Assembly: GCA_023957475.1 (NCBI GenBank)
Contig: JAMLHA010000016.1
Location: 1 to 64,000, forward strand
DNA: 64,000 nucleotides
DNA from: Crocinitomicaceae bacterium
Lineage (GTDB): Bacteria > Bacteroidota > Bacteroidia > Flavobacteriales_D > Crocinitomicaceae
Direction: 5' to 3'
The position numbers and the translations under genes are program-made. Below, one piece after another: positions 44,580 through 54,881 of the stretch. Below the pieces are notes generated by a model. It was not told the origin of the DNA and did no database searches. It saw only the letters and a list, made by a program, of their open reading frames with translations. Every line of letters begins with the position of its first letter. Within the stretch, counting starts at the first letter, position 1.

Positions 44580-44587
44580 AAGATAAC
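44580..44587 (-). promoter_or_regulatory. -7 element of the tmRNA gene
   Basis: TATCTTTG on the minus strand, 12 bases before the mature tmRNA 5' end. No TTG is seen at -33. Confidence 0.6.
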
Positions 44588-44649
44588 ACTGTTTTGTGAA
44601 ATAATGAAAAATTTAACTTTTAAAAAACAATCTTCATTTTTTGTTTGAT

Positions 44650-44657
44650 TATATTTG
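44650..44657 (+). promoter_or_regulatory. -7 element close to a small membrane protein start
   Basis: TATATTTG ending four bases before the ATG at 44662, a second case of a promoter element almost touching the start codon. Confidence 0.4.
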
Positions 44658-44661
44658 CACT

Positions 44662-44925
44662 ATGAAAAAGCAATTGATTCTTTTTATTTTATTAGTTGGT
44701 TTCTTCTTTCTAACTAATAGTTCTTTTGGGCAGGGATGTTCACAATGCAAGCTCGTAGCTGGTCAATCATCAGAAGCTGGTGAAGCTGCTTTTGCTTCCA
44801 ATATTAACATTGGTATCTTATTATTAATGGCAATGCCTTACATCATCGTTTTTGTCGTTTTTAGAAAAAAACTGTACTTATTCTTCAAGAATTTCTTTTT
44901 CACGCCCGATCAAACATCTAAATAA
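44662..44925 (+). CDS. Small membrane protein with a CxxC motif, unknown
   Basis: 87 residues: signal-like hydrophobic N-terminus (about 1-22), then GCSQCKLVAGQSSEAGEAAFASN with a CxxC pair, one membrane helix (about 45-66, GILLLMAMPYIIVFVVF) and a basic tail. The Cys pair would face the periplasm if the first segment is cleaved. No named family recognised. Twelve bases upstream of pth. The TTG at 44641 is not used because it precedes the promoter element. Confidence 0.65.
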   Translation: MKKQLILFILLVGFFFLTNSSFGQGCSQCKLVAGQSSEAGEAAFASNINIGILLLMAMPYIIVFVVFRKKLYLFFKNFFFTPDQTSK

Positions 44926-44937
44926 CAACATACTAAA

Positions 44938-45501
44938 ATGAAGTATTTAATTGTGGGATTAGGCAATCCTGGTAGTGAATATGCCGAAACGCGTCATAAT
45001 ATCGGATTTAAGGTACTTGATGCCTTAGCTAATGAGTATGGTGTGTCTTTTAAATCTGAAAAATTAGCGCATGTAGCCGAATTTAAGTTTAAAGGCAGAA
45101 CAATCATCCTAATCAAGCCAACAACTTACATGAACTTATCTGGCAAGGCTGTCAACTATTGGATGCAAGCTGAAAAAATTTCGATAGAAAATACATTGGT
45201 AATTACCGATGATATCGCTCTTCCATTTGGAAAACTTCGAATGAAAGGAAAAGGAAGTGATGGCGGTCACAATGGATTGAAAGATATTCAACTCATTCTA
45301 AAAACTCAAGAATACGCACGATTGCGTTTTGGCGTTGGGCATGATTTTAACCAAGGTCGCCAAGTGGATTATGTGTTGGGACAATGGTCTGATGACGAAA
45401 AACAAACACTTGATGAACGTATTGGCGTTGCAAAAGAATTTATCAAAGGTTTTTGCACGATTGGATTAAACCAAACAATGTCAAATTTCAATAATAAGTA
45501 A
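44938..45501 (+). CDS. pth: Peptidyl-tRNA hydrolase
   Basis: 187 residues, the usual Pth length. Cleaves peptidyl-tRNA dropped from ribosomes. GLGNPGSEYAETRHNIGF near residue 7 carries the catalytic His, PTTYMNLSGKAV near 61 and DDIALPFGKLRMKGKGSDGGHNGLK near 92 (in parts) the Asp and Asn. Adjacent to tmRNA, another ribosome-rescue gene, though on the opposite strand. Confidence 0.95.
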   Translation: MKYLIVGLGNPGSEYAETRHNIGFKVLDALANEYGVSFKSEKLAHVAEFKFKGRTIILIKPTTYMNLSGKAVNYWMQAEKISIENTLVITDDIALPFGKLRMKGKGSDGGHNGLKDIQLILKTQEYARLRFGVGHDFNQGRQVDYVLGQWSDDEKQTLDERIGVAKEFIKGFCTIGLNQTMSNFNNK

Positions 45502-45506
45502 GTAAT

Positions 45507-47822
45507 TTATTTTTTCTTTCCTCTTGCTTTTGTTCCAGAAGCTTTTTGATTCTTACTTATTTCAATACACTCTTCGTAAGTTAAATTTTCTGGTTCTACT
45601 CCTTTTGGCAATTTGAAATTGTTTTTACCTATTTTTAAATAAGCTCCAAAACGACCGTTGAGCAATTGCATTGTATCATCTTCGCTAAACGTTTTAATCA
45701 CTTTATTCGCATCCGATTCTAATTTTGCTTTCAAAATTTCAACAGCTCTATCATATGTGATGGTCATCGGATCTTCTTCTTTTGGAATTGATGCAAATAC
45801 TTTTCCTTGTTGAATATACGGGCCAAAACGACCAATATTTGCTTTCAACATAGCTCCTTCATACTCACCTAAATCACGTGGTAATTTAAATAACTCCAAC
45901 GCTTCTTCTAACGTTATTGAATTGATTGACTGCTCTCTACGTAATGAAGCAAATTGTGGTTTATCCCCATCTTCTTTTTCATCACCAATTTGAATCATCG
46001 GACCAAAACGACCAATGCGGGCAATAATCTTTTTACCACTTGTAGGATGCAAACCAAGTTCACGCTCTCCTGTTGCTCTCTCTGAGTGTTCCAGCGTTTC
46101 TTCCACATTTGAGTGAAAAGGATTGTAAAAATCATGGATCATTTTTGTCCATTCAGTCAATCCTTGTGCAATTTTATCAAATTGCTCTTCCACTTCGGCT
46201 GTGAAATGATAATCCATGATTTTGGAAAAATGTTCTTCCAAGAAATCAGTCACAACAATACCAATATCGGTTGGAAAAAGTTTATTTTTCTCTTTTCCAG
46301 TAATTTCTGTTTTTGTAGTAGATTGAATTGAGCTGTTTTTCAATTCATACACCATGTATTTTCTTTCTTCTCCGTCCAATTCTCTTTTCTCTACATATCC
46401 TCTTTTTTGAACAGTAGAAATTGTTGGTGCATACGTAGATGGGCGGCCAATACCCAATTCTTCTAATTTCTTTACTAAAGATGCTTCTACATATCTTGAT
46501 GGAGGTCGTGTAAAACGTTGTGTTGCAGTTATTACATCAGTTTTCAACACTTCTCCCTTTTCAACATTAGGCAACAATCCTTCCATAGTATCATCGTCTT
46601 CATCATCAATAGAAGATTCAATATAAACACGTAAGAATCCATCAAACTTGATCACTTCACCTTTTGCTTGGAAATGCTGAGAAATTTTATCCGTATCAAT
46701 TGTAATCGTTGTTCGTTCCAATTCAGCTAAACTCATTTGAGAAGCTATGGCACGTTTCCAAATCAAATCATACAAACGATCTTCGTCTCTTCCTAAATCT
46801 ATTGAATGAACAGAAAAATCGGTTGGACGAATGGCTTCGTGAGCTTCTTGCGCACCAGATGAAGATGTTTTGTATTTTGTTGGATTGGAATATTCAACTC
46901 CGTAACTTTTAATCACTTCTTTTTTTGCGCCTTCAATTGCTGTTTCTGACAAATTCACAGAATCAGTTCTCATATAAGTAATAATCCCCGATTCGTACAA
47001 TTTTTGTGCAACAGTCATTGTGCGAGAAACTGAAAATCCTAATTTTAAACTCGCTTCTTGCTGTAATGTTGATGTTGTAAATGGAGCAGATGGCTTTTTA
47101 GTAGCTGATTTCATTTGCATATCAGACACTTTGAATTGTGCATTTTTACAAGACTCTAATAATTCTTCTACTTCCTTTTCATCTTTTAAATGTGAAGAAA
47201 GTTCTGCTTTTAATTTACCGTTTTTAGCTACAAAATTTCCGTTTACACGATAAAAAGAAGAAACTTTAAACTGTTCAATTTCTTTTTCCTTTTCAACAAT
47301 CAATTTAACTGCAACCGATTGAACTCTTCCTGCCGAAAGACTTGGTCTAACTTTTTTCCATAACACTGGAGAAAGTTCAAAACCAACCAAGCGATCAAGT
47401 ACACGGCGAGCTTGTTGAGCATTTACCAATTCTTGATTAATTGAGCGAGGGTTTTCAATTGCTTTTAATATCGCTGTCTTTGTGATTTCGTTAAAAGTAA
47501 TTCGCTTTGTCTCCTTTTTTTCCAAATTCAATGCTTCATACAAATGCCAAGAAATGGCTTCACCTTCACGGTCTTCATCCGTTGCTAGCCATACAACATC
47601 TGCATCTTTTACTAACTTTTTTAATTCAGAGACCAATGCTTTTTTATCCGACGAGATTTCGTAAGTAGGCGAAAAATCATTATCAATATCAATAGAAAGG
47701 CCTTTTTTTGCTAAATCTCTGACGTGTCCAAAACTAGATTTTACAATAAAATCTTTACCTAAATAACCTTCGATTGTTTTGGCTTTTGCAGGTGACTCGA
47801 CGATAACAATATTTTTTGCCAT
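45507..47822 (-). CDS. topA: DNA topoisomerase I
   Basis: 771 residues, type IA topoisomerase that relaxes negative supercoils. Toprim domain at the start (VIVESPAKAKTIEGYLG; ATDEDREGEAISWHL), active Tyr in ITYMRTDSVNLS near 290. The C-terminus lacks zinc fingers and instead has Toprim_C-type repeats with GRFGPMIQIG, GRFGPYIQQG and GRFGAYLKIG, as in other Bacteroidota, then a Lys-rich end. Monocistronic; a minus-strand TAGTTTTG at 47852-47859 may be its -7 element. Confidence 0.96.
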   Translation of the reverse strand: MAKNIVIVESPAKAKTIEGYLGKDFIVKSSFGHVRDLAKKGLSIDIDNDFSPTYEISSDKKALVSELKKLVKDADVVWLATDEDREGEAISWHLYEALNLEKKETKRITFNEITKTAILKAIENPRSINQELVNAQQARRVLDRLVGFELSPVLWKKVRPSLSAGRVQSVAVKLIVEKEKEIEQFKVSSFYRVNGNFVAKNGKLKAELSSHLKDEKEVEELLESCKNAQFKVSDMQMKSATKKPSAPFTTSTLQQEASLKLGFSVSRTMTVAQKLYESGIITYMRTDSVNLSETAIEGAKKEVIKSYGVEYSNPTKYKTSSSGAQEAHEAIRPTDFSVHSIDLGRDEDRLYDLIWKRAIASQMSLAELERTTITIDTDKISQHFQAKGEVIKFDGFLRVYIESSIDDEDDDTMEGLLPNVEKGEVLKTDVITATQRFTRPPSRYVEASLVKKLEELGIGRPSTYAPTISTVQKRGYVEKRELDGEERKYMVYELKNSSIQSTTKTEITGKEKNKLFPTDIGIVVTDFLEEHFSKIMDYHFTAEVEEQFDKIAQGLTEWTKMIHDFYNPFHSNVEETLEHSERATGERELGLHPTSGKKIIARIGRFGPMIQIGDEKEDGDKPQFASLRREQSINSITLEEALELFKLPRDLGEYEGAMLKANIGRFGPYIQQGKVFASIPKEEDPMTITYDRAVEILKAKLESDANKVIKTFSEDDTMQLLNGRFGAYLKIGKNNFKLPKGVEPENLTYEECIEISKNQKASGTKARGKKK

Positions 47823-48189
47823 AGTAAGAACGAATTAAAAAATCTGGATTGCAAAACTAAGTATAAATCTCTTTATAACATGAAAAAAGAAAGAAATCAA
47901 ATCAAAAAAACTAAATAAAATACTGATAAACAAATAAATACATTTAAATTAAATAAAACATAGTAAAACAAATAAAACGTCAATTGCTACATTAAAGCAC
48001 AAAAACGACACTTTAATCAATAAAGCAATCCATTCACTAATTGACAAAAATTAATGAAAAAAAATACCCTAAATTTACATCATCTAAGTGCCTTAAAATG
48101 TAAAAAATGTATATTTTTATACGAAAAGATTACAAAAGCACACTTAGAATGAAAAAGTTTTATAATTTTAACCAAAATTTTGTCTAATT
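47823..48189. other. 367-base divergent intergenic region
   Basis: Very A-rich spacer between topA and the metalloprotease gene. Apart from the possible topA -7 element at 47852-47859 no promoter with both elements, hairpin, ORF or RNA gene was recognised. Confidence 0.5.
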
Positions 48190-50331
48190 ATGAAAAGAAT
48201 ATTATACGCAATTGGGATTATTATAGCAGGGACATCTGTTGCAAATGCACAACAATTTTCATGTGCTACAGATCATTATTATCATCAATTAGTAGAAAAA
48301 GATCCTTCTATAGTAAAGGATTTAGAAACATTGATTGCTAATGGGCAACACGAAAAGGACGATGAAGATTCAACTACAATTTTCACAATTCCTGTAGTCT
48401 TTCACGTATTACACCAAAATGGAGTTGAAAACATTCCAGATGCAAATATCATTAACCAAATCGATATCTTGAATAGAGATTATATGACATTAAATGCTGA
48501 TACGTCAAATGTCATTCCTGAATTTCAAGGTTTAATTGGTAAAGCTAGAATACAATTTAAATTAGCTTCTTACGACCCTTGGGGCAATTGTACAAATGGT
48601 ATTGACCGTATATATACGCACGAGACAACTAATGGGGGTGCTTATTCTAAGTTAAACCAATGGGACAGATCAAAATACTTAAATATTTGGGTAGTAAAAG
48701 CAATGCCTGAAGTTAGCGGTGCTGCTGGTTACGCATTATACCCTACTGCTGTTAATGGATATGCCTTCTGGATGGATGGCATTGTTGTTCTTTACAATTA
48801 CGTTGGTTCATTGGCTCCAAGTAGTGCATACAACTCAAGAGCTATTACTCACGAAGTTGGTCACTGGCTGGCTTTACCACACGTTTGGGGGGATAACAAC
48901 GATCCAGGAGTAGCTTGTGGAGACGATGGCATAGACGATACTCCAATGACAAAAGGTTACACCACTTGTCCGGCACCTTCTGCAGCTATGATTTGTGATA
49001 CAGCTATTGTAGAAAACTACCAAAACTATATGGATTACTCATACTGTTCTTATATGTTTACAAAAGGACAAGTGAAAGTGATGCGTCGTGCTTTACAAGG
49101 TCAAGATGGATTAAGAGCTAATTTAATTACTCCTGCAACACATCAAGCAACTGGTATTGATTTAACAACACCTCCAGTATGTATTCCAACTCCAGACATT
49201 AAAGCAGATAAATTATTTACTTGTGCAGGTGAAACTGTACAATTTACAGACCAATCATTCAATGGACCTGTTACCTACCGTGAATGGATTTTTGAAGATG
49301 GAACTCCAGCAACAAGTACTGCAGCAAATCCTTCTGTAACATTCAATTCATGGGGAATGAAAAAAGTAACACTTAAAGTTGGTAACGCTTCTGGCGAAAC
49401 AACAAAAGTATTCAATCAATTTATCGATGTTCAACCTAGTTGGGGAGATTCATACGGACCTAAATCATTTAATTTAGAACCCGCAACACAATACCAACAA
49501 TTAAGATACTTAAATGAAGGTGACAATTATAGTAAATTTGTACCAGCAAATGTTGGATACAATAGTAACAAATCATTGAAACTAACAGTATACAAACCAG
49601 GTGTTGAAAATGCATTACCAGGAAGTGATGATGCACAGTATTACAACAGATTAGGAGGTCAAAAAGATGCAATTATCACACCTACATTTGATTTAAGAAA
49701 TACAACTGGAATAACATTCTCTTTTGATTATTCTTATGCTTCAAATGCTATTCAATCTGCGGATATCACAGAGCAAATTCGTGTGTATTATTCAAGAAAC
49801 TGTGGTGATACTTGGACTCCGTTAGGAAATACTACGCAAAGTACTATAAAAGGTGCTGCATTAGCTTCTGCTGGATATGCTGGAGGAGTTAACTTCGCAC
49901 CAACTTCTGCAAACGATTGGGGGCATTATTCGCAAGCGTTTAATGCAACTTCATCCGATGCAAGAACACGTTTCAAAATTGAATTTACAGCATCTGACTT
50001 TTCAAGCAACTTATACATTGACAACATTAACGTTAATGGTACTTTAGGGTTGATAGATGATTTTACAGCTAACAATGATTTAGTCATTGCTCCAAATCCA
50101 ATCGTAGCTGGAAATGATTTGAATATCCAATACACTGCTGGAAATGAATCTATTACATTTACTTTAAGAAACTTACAAGGTGAAATCATTACTTCTGTTG
50201 TTAGAAACGATGTAAATCAACCTGTTTCATTTGGTATGGAAATTTCAAGCAATGTTGCTGCTTCTTACTATTTCTTAGAAATTAGTTCTAACACTTCTAA
50301 GACTGTTAAGAAAATTGCTGTGATTAAGTAA
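48190..50331 (+). CDS. T9SS-exported M43 (pappalysin-like) zinc metalloprotease
   Basis: 713 residues: signal peptide (about 1-20, VANAQ), catalytic domain with the zinc motif HEVGHWLALPH near 221 and Met-turn YMDYSYC near 280, a PKD-like domain (about 330-415; FTDQSFNGPVTYREWIFEDG), a beta-sandwich region (about 430-620) and a C-terminal type A sorting domain (about 630-713; IAPNPIVAGNDLNI, ending KKIAVIK). It should be secreted and surface-attached through the T9SS encoded at 25-31 kb. Strong terminator follows. Confidence 0.92.
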   Translation: MKRILYAIGIIIAGTSVANAQQFSCATDHYYHQLVEKDPSIVKDLETLIANGQHEKDDEDSTTIFTIPVVFHVLHQNGVENIPDANIINQIDILNRDYMTLNADTSNVIPEFQGLIGKARIQFKLASYDPWGNCTNGIDRIYTHETTNGGAYSKLNQWDRSKYLNIWVVKAMPEVSGAAGYALYPTAVNGYAFWMDGIVVLYNYVGSLAPSSAYNSRAITHEVGHWLALPHVWGDNNDPGVACGDDGIDDTPMTKGYTTCPAPSAAMICDTAIVENYQNYMDYSYCSYMFTKGQVKVMRRALQGQDGLRANLITPATHQATGIDLTTPPVCIPTPDIKADKLFTCAGETVQFTDQSFNGPVTYREWIFEDGTPATSTAANPSVTFNSWGMKKVTLKVGNASGETTKVFNQFIDVQPSWGDSYGPKSFNLEPATQYQQLRYLNEGDNYSKFVPANVGYNSNKSLKLTVYKPGVENALPGSDDAQYYNRLGGQKDAIITPTFDLRNTTGITFSFDYSYASNAIQSADITEQIRVYYSRNCGDTWTPLGNTTQSTIKGAALASAGYAGGVNFAPTSANDWGHYSQAFNATSSDARTRFKIEFTASDFSSNLYIDNINVNGTLGLIDDFTANNDLVIAPNPIVAGNDLNIQYTAGNESITFTLRNLQGEIITSVVRNDVNQPVSFGMEISSNVAASYYFLEISSNTSKTVKKIAVIK

Positions 50332-50352
50332 TAACTTATTGACACTATATAG

Positions 50353-50378
50353 AAAGCCGTTTCAATCGAAACGGCTTT
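50353..50378 (+). terminator. Rho-independent terminator of the metalloprotease gene
   Basis: Perfect 11-bp arms AAAGCCGTTTC and GAAACGGCTTT around the loop AATC, followed by Ts. Confidence 0.92.
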
Positions 50379-50600
50379 TTTATTATTCTTTTCTTTCCTC
50401 TAAAGGAGTTTCATAGTCAATACGACTCAGAAATCATCTCCAGTAAAAAAACGAACTATTGCAATTAAAATAAAATGCTTCAAAAGTCTTTATAACACTT
50501 AAATCTGAATGAAATTTTATATCTCAGGTTAAATACAGTTTTATCAATAACACTCCTCAGATTTAAAGTTCTACTCAAAGAATAAAACAAGCACAAAAAA

Positions 50601-50625
50601 AGGTCGCTCCAAAACGAAGCGACCT
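50601..50625 (-). terminator. Rho-independent terminator of sucAB
   Basis: AGGTCGCT and AGCGACCT arms around a nine-base loop, followed on the minus strand by eight Ts. Confidence 0.9.
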
Positions 50626-50648
50626 GTATTTATTTTAGTTAACCTTAA

Positions 50649-51914
50649 TTACAATCCCAAAAGAACTTCATAAGGATCTTTACCTCCAAAAATCATTCTT
50701 TCTGGATTCTCGATCATCTCTTTAACTTTCACAAGGAAACCAACAGACTCTTTACCATCAATTACACGGTGATCATAAGAAAGTGCTAAATACATCATTG
50801 GACGAATCTCCACTTTACCATCAATTGCAACTGGACGTTCAACGATGTTGTGCATACCTAATATAGCTGATTGAGGAGGATTGATGATTGGCGTTGACAT
50901 CATAGAACCAAATACACCACCATTTGTAATGGTAAACGTTCCTCCCATCATTTCATCAGGGGTGATTTTCCCATCACGTGCTTTAACAGCCAAACGTTTT
51001 ATTTCTGCTTCTATTTCTGCCAATGTCATTTGCTCAGCATTTCTTACTATTGGCACCATTAATCCCTTTGGAGAAGAAACAGCAATACCCACATCTGCAT
51101 AATCGTGGAAAATCATTTCATTTCCATCAATCATTGAGTTTACTGCTGGATAAAGGTTTAATGCTTCTGTTACAGCTTTTGTAAAGAACGACATAAATCC
51201 TAAATTGATTTCATGGTGTTTTGCAAAACGATCTTTGTACTTTGCACGTAGATCCATGATTGGTTTCATATCCACTTCATTGAAAGTTGTCAACATTGCT
51301 GTATCGTTCTTTACAGAAACCAAACGTTCTGCAATTTTACGACGCAACATCGACATTTTTTCTCTTTTTTGATCGCGCGTACCACCCCAACCCTGAACAG
51401 AGTCAGTTGCAAAACCACCTGACATTGCTGCTAACACATCTTGTTTAGTAATTCGACCATCTTTTCCTGTACCATTTATTTTTGCAACATTCACGCCATT
51501 TTCATTAGCGATTTTTGCTGCTGCAGGAGAAGCTGTACCTGTTGCATAATTTTTTGCAGGCTCTGGACTTGGTACTACTTCTTTTGCTGGAGTAGCAACC
51601 ACTTCCTTTTTAGCTTCTGGAGCTGGTGTCGCTTCTGCTTTTGGAGCAGGTGCACTTGCCCCTTCTGGTCTTGCTGCTGATGTGTCAATTAAACAAACAA
51701 CTTGTCCAACTTTAACAACATCACCATCTGCAGCTTTTAACGTTATTGTTCCACTTACTTCTGCTGGTAATTCCAAAGTTGCTTTATCAGAATCAACCTC
51801 AGCGATAGCTTGATCTTTTTCTACATAATCTCCATCTGATACCAACCATTGTGCAATTTCGACTTCCGAAATTGATTCACCTGGACTTGGTACTTTCATT
51901 TCTAATACTGACAT
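50649..51914 (-). CDS. sucB: 2-oxoglutarate dehydrogenase E2 (dihydrolipoyl succinyltransferase)
   Basis: 421 residues. N-terminal lipoyl domain with the lipoyl lysine in [12 protein letters not shown] near 43, an Ala/Pro/Glu linker (about 82-120), the E1/E3-binding domain ([33 protein letters not shown], in parts, near 130-160) and the catalytic domain ending with the histidine in [13 protein letters not shown]. Transfers succinyl to CoA in the TCA cycle. Follows sucA by 46 bases. Confidence 0.95.
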   Translation of the reverse strand: MSVLEMKVPSPGESISEVEIAQWLVSDGDYVEKDQAIAEVDSDKATLELPAEVSGTITLKAADGDVVKVGQVVCLIDTSAARPEGASAPAPKAEATPAPEAKKEVVATPAKEVVPSPEPAKNYATGTASPAAAKIANENGVNVAKINGTGKDGRITKQDVLAAMSGGFATDSVQGWGGTRDQKREKMSMLRRKIAERLVSVKNDTAMLTTFNEVDMKPIMDLRAKYKDRFAKHHEINLGFMSFFTKAVTEALNLYPAVNSMIDGNEMIFHDYADVGIAVSSPKGLMVPIVRNAEQMTLAEIEAEIKRLAVKARDGKITPDEMMGGTFTITNGGVFGSMMSTPIINPPQSAILGMHNIVERPVAIDGKVEIRPMMYLALSYDHRVIDGKESVGFLVKVKEMIENPERMIFGGKDPYEVLLGL

Positions 51915-51960
51915 AGTGACTAATTTTTATATTCTATTTTCCTATTATTTAAATTATGTT

Positions 51961-54675
51961 TTACACCTTAACTTTTGCAAATTGGAACAAGTTGTTCCAC
52001 AAAGTGTTCAATCTCTTCAAGTGTAAATCTTTTGCTCCTTCAGCTGCGGCTGCTGCGGCTGGTCGAGTGATTCCAATCAAATCTTTTCCTCTCATTTTCA
52101 TAGCCATATACTGCCAAGCACCCATGTTCTCTGGTTCTTCTTGTGCCCAAATCACACGTTTTTTATTTTTATACTTAGCTAAAATCGCTTCAATTTGTTT
52201 TTCAGGATAAGGATACAATTGCTCAATACGCACAAATGCCATTGAGTCAATACCTAATTCTGCTGCTTTTTCAGATGCTTCGTAATAGAATTTACCAGTA
52301 CATAAAACAACTGTATCAATAGCTGCTACTTTTGCTTTTGCATCGTCAATTACTTCTTGGAAACAACCTTTTGCCAACTCGTCTAATGTAGAAACAGCAC
52401 TTGGATATCTCAACAACATTTTTGGAGAGAACACCACCAATGGTTTTCTAAAGTTACGTTTCATTTGTCGTCTCAACAAGTGAAAATGATTGGCAGGAGT
52501 TGAAGTATTTACGACTTGAATATTCAAATCAGCTGTTTGTTGCAAGAAACGCTCCATTCTTCCTGAAGAGTGTTCTGCACCCTGACCTTCATAACCATGA
52601 GGCAACAACATCACCAATCCACTTTGTGTGGACCATTTGTCTTCACCTGCGGTAATAAATTGATCCACCATAATTTGAGCTCCATTGTAGAAATCACCAA
52701 ATTGAGCTTCCCAAATAGGCAATGTGTTTGGAGACGCTAAAGAATAACCATATTCATAGCCCAAAACAGCGTATTCAGACAATAGTGAATTGTAAATATA
52801 GAAAGGTGCTTGTTTATCGTTTAATAGGTTCAATGTAATTACTTCTTCTTCTGTGTCTTCGGTTGTAACTACTGCATGACGGTGAGAGAAAGTACCTCTT
52901 TCTACATCTTGTCCAGAAATGCGAACAGAGTAACCTTCGTCTAACAAAGATGCATACGCCAACATTTCAGCACTACCCCAGTCTAATTTATCTGTTGTAA
53001 TTGCTTCCAATCGGTCATTGAAAATTTTCTGAATCTTTCTAAAGTAATTTTTCCCTTCCGGAAGAGTAGCCAATTTTGTTCCTAATTCCACTAATTTTTT
53101 CTTAGCAACCCCAGTATCGATTGATTTATCAAAATCTGCAAGTGTAGCACTTTGAATGTTTTTCCAATCTTCTTCCATGAAATTAAACACCGTAGCCTTA
53201 TCTTGTTTCATAGACGCATCAAATTCTGCCTCTAAGAATACTTGATAAGTTTCTACCAGTTTATCAGCCTCTTCTTTTGATATCACACCTTGTGGAATCA
53301 ATGTTTCCAAATAAAGTTGACTTGGATTTTTGTGTTTTGCAATGGCTTTATAGAGATTTGGTTGCGTAAACTTAGGTTCATCACCTTCGTTGTGTCCATA
53401 TTTTCTATAACCTAATAAATCAATAAAAATATCTTGATTAAACTCTTGACGATAAGCTACTGCAATTTCAATTGCTTGAACAACTGCTTCTACATCATCA
53501 GCATTCACGTGGAATACTGGTGAAAGTGTTGTTTTTGCAACATCTGTACAATAAGTCGATGAACGAGCATCAATATAATTGGTTGTAAATCCTACTTGGT
53601 TATTAGTAATAACATGAATAGTTCCTCCTGTTTTATAACCCGCTAAAGAAGCCATTTGAATTGTTTCATAAACAACTCCTTGACCAGCTATGGCAGAATC
53701 ACCGTGAATGATAACAGGACAAACTTTGTTCAAATCATGGTTAAATTTAGCATCCAACATAGCACGTGACAATCCTTCAACTACTGGTCCAACCGCCTCT
53801 AAATGGGATGGGTTTGGACAAAGAGTCAAACTAATGTTTTTACCATTCTTATTTACTTTAGTGGTATAACCTAAATGGTATTTCACATCACCATCAAAGT
53901 CGTCTGCTTCAAATTCTTTTCCTTTAAATTCATTGAAGATATCTTTAGGACGTTTTTCAAAAATATTTGTCAACGTGTTCAATCTACCTCTGTGAGCCAT
54001 ACCCATAATAAAGTATTCCACACCTTTTTCGGAACCTTTATTGATAATGGCTTTCAATGCAGGAACAAGAGCCTCAACACCTTCAATTGAAAATCTTTTT
54101 TGACCAACAAATTTTTTAGCCATAAAGTTTTCAAAATCTGTTGCTTGCATCAATTGCTTGTAAAATTCAATTTTTTGGTCTTTTGAATACGTTGGACGGT
54201 TAGCCAATTCAATGGCATTCAACATCCATTTTACTTTGTGAGGTTCTCGCATATACATGAACTCAATTCCTATCGATTGGCAGTAGGTTTTCTTCAAATG
54301 ATCAACTATTTCACGTAGAGAAACAGCTCCTAACCCACATTCCTCTCCAGCTTTAAAAACTGTGTCTAAATCACTCTCTTCCAAACCAAAATTTACCAAG
54401 TCAAGTGTTGGTTCGTATTGACGGCGATCACGTACAGGGTTTGTTTTTGTAAACAAATGACCTCTCGAACGATAGCCATTGATTAAATTGAGTACCTTTA
54501 ATTCCTTTTGAAAATTTTCTGGCACTTCTTCATCATAATTTGTTTTCGAAAATTCAAAACCTTCAAAAAATCTTTTCCATCCAATATCAACACTCTCAGG
54601 GTCTTGTCGATACATTTTATACAGATGATCAATTGCTCCTACATCTGCATTCCCAACATACGAAATATTATCCAT
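51961..54675 (-). CDS. sucA: 2-oxoglutarate dehydrogenase E1
   Basis: 904 residues. Thiamine-diphosphate decarboxylase subunit of the TCA-cycle complex. N-terminal anchor (SYVGNADVGAIDHLYKMYRQ), GMAHRGRLNTLTN near 225, IHGDSAIAGQGVVYE near 325 with the cofactor site, LLPHGYEGQGAEHSSGR near 725 and the C-terminal IWAQEEPENMGAW near 860. Normal length and order. First gene of sucAB. Confidence 0.97.
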   Translation of the reverse strand: MDNISYVGNADVGAIDHLYKMYRQDPESVDIGWKRFFEGFEFSKTNYDEEVPENFQKELKVLNLINGYRSRGHLFTKTNPVRDRRQYEPTLDLVNFGLEESDLDTVFKAGEECGLGAVSLREIVDHLKKTYCQSIGIEFMYMREPHKVKWMLNAIELANRPTYSKDQKIEFYKQLMQATDFENFMAKKFVGQKRFSIEGVEALVPALKAIINKGSEKGVEYFIMGMAHRGRLNTLTNIFEKRPKDIFNEFKGKEFEADDFDGDVKYHLGYTTKVNKNGKNISLTLCPNPSHLEAVGPVVEGLSRAMLDAKFNHDLNKVCPVIIHGDSAIAGQGVVYETIQMASLAGYKTGGTIHVITNNQVGFTTNYIDARSSTYCTDVAKTTLSPVFHVNADDVEAVVQAIEIAVAYRQEFNQDIFIDLLGYRKYGHNEGDEPKFTQPNLYKAIAKHKNPSQLYLETLIPQGVISKEEADKLVETYQVFLEAEFDASMKQDKATVFNFMEEDWKNIQSATLADFDKSIDTGVAKKKLVELGTKLATLPEGKNYFRKIQKIFNDRLEAITTDKLDWGSAEMLAYASLLDEGYSVRISGQDVERGTFSHRHAVVTTEDTEEEVITLNLLNDKQAPFYIYNSLLSEYAVLGYEYGYSLASPNTLPIWEAQFGDFYNGAQIMVDQFITAGEDKWSTQSGLVMLLPHGYEGQGAEHSSGRMERFLQQTADLNIQVVNTSTPANHFHLLRRQMKRNFRKPLVVFSPKMLLRYPSAVSTLDELAKGCFQEVIDDAKAKVAAIDTVVLCTGKFYYEASEKAAELGIDSMAFVRIEQLYPYPEKQIEAILAKYKNKKRVIWAQEEPENMGAWQYMAMKMRGKDLIGITRPAAAAAAEGAKDLHLKRLNTLWNNLFQFAKVKV

Positions 54676-54700
54676 GTTTAATGATCTTTTAACAGAAAGA

Positions 54701-54734
54701 CAAAGGTAGGGATATTAATTTATTGAGGCACAAA
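54701..54734 (-). promoter_or_regulatory. sucAB promoter, TTTG-N22-TACCTTTG
   Basis: Minus-strand TTTG at 54731-54734 and TACCTTTG at 54701-54708, within the accepted spacer range, about 25 bases before the sucA ATG. Confidence 0.6.
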
Positions 54735-54881
54735 AACAAGGAATTATTTGTGAAATTTCGGATATTTTTTTCAACCACTCCCTAAACACTTGTTTTTTAG
54801 CTTATTTTTTCAATCATAATTATTAAAACCTCATGATTGCTTTTAGTGATTTTGTGTACTTTCGCATTTTTATTTTACAAA

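Larger units (their letters stand above)
50332..50648. other. 317-base convergent intergenic region
   Basis: Flanked by the terminators at 50353-50378 and 50601-50625. The part between them contains no ORF, RNA gene or repeat that I can support. Confidence 0.6.

Noticed and set aside
51441-51680. Plus-strand ORF rich in Cys, Phe and Ser opposite sucB
   Set aside because: A shadow of the Ala/Pro linker of the E2 protein.
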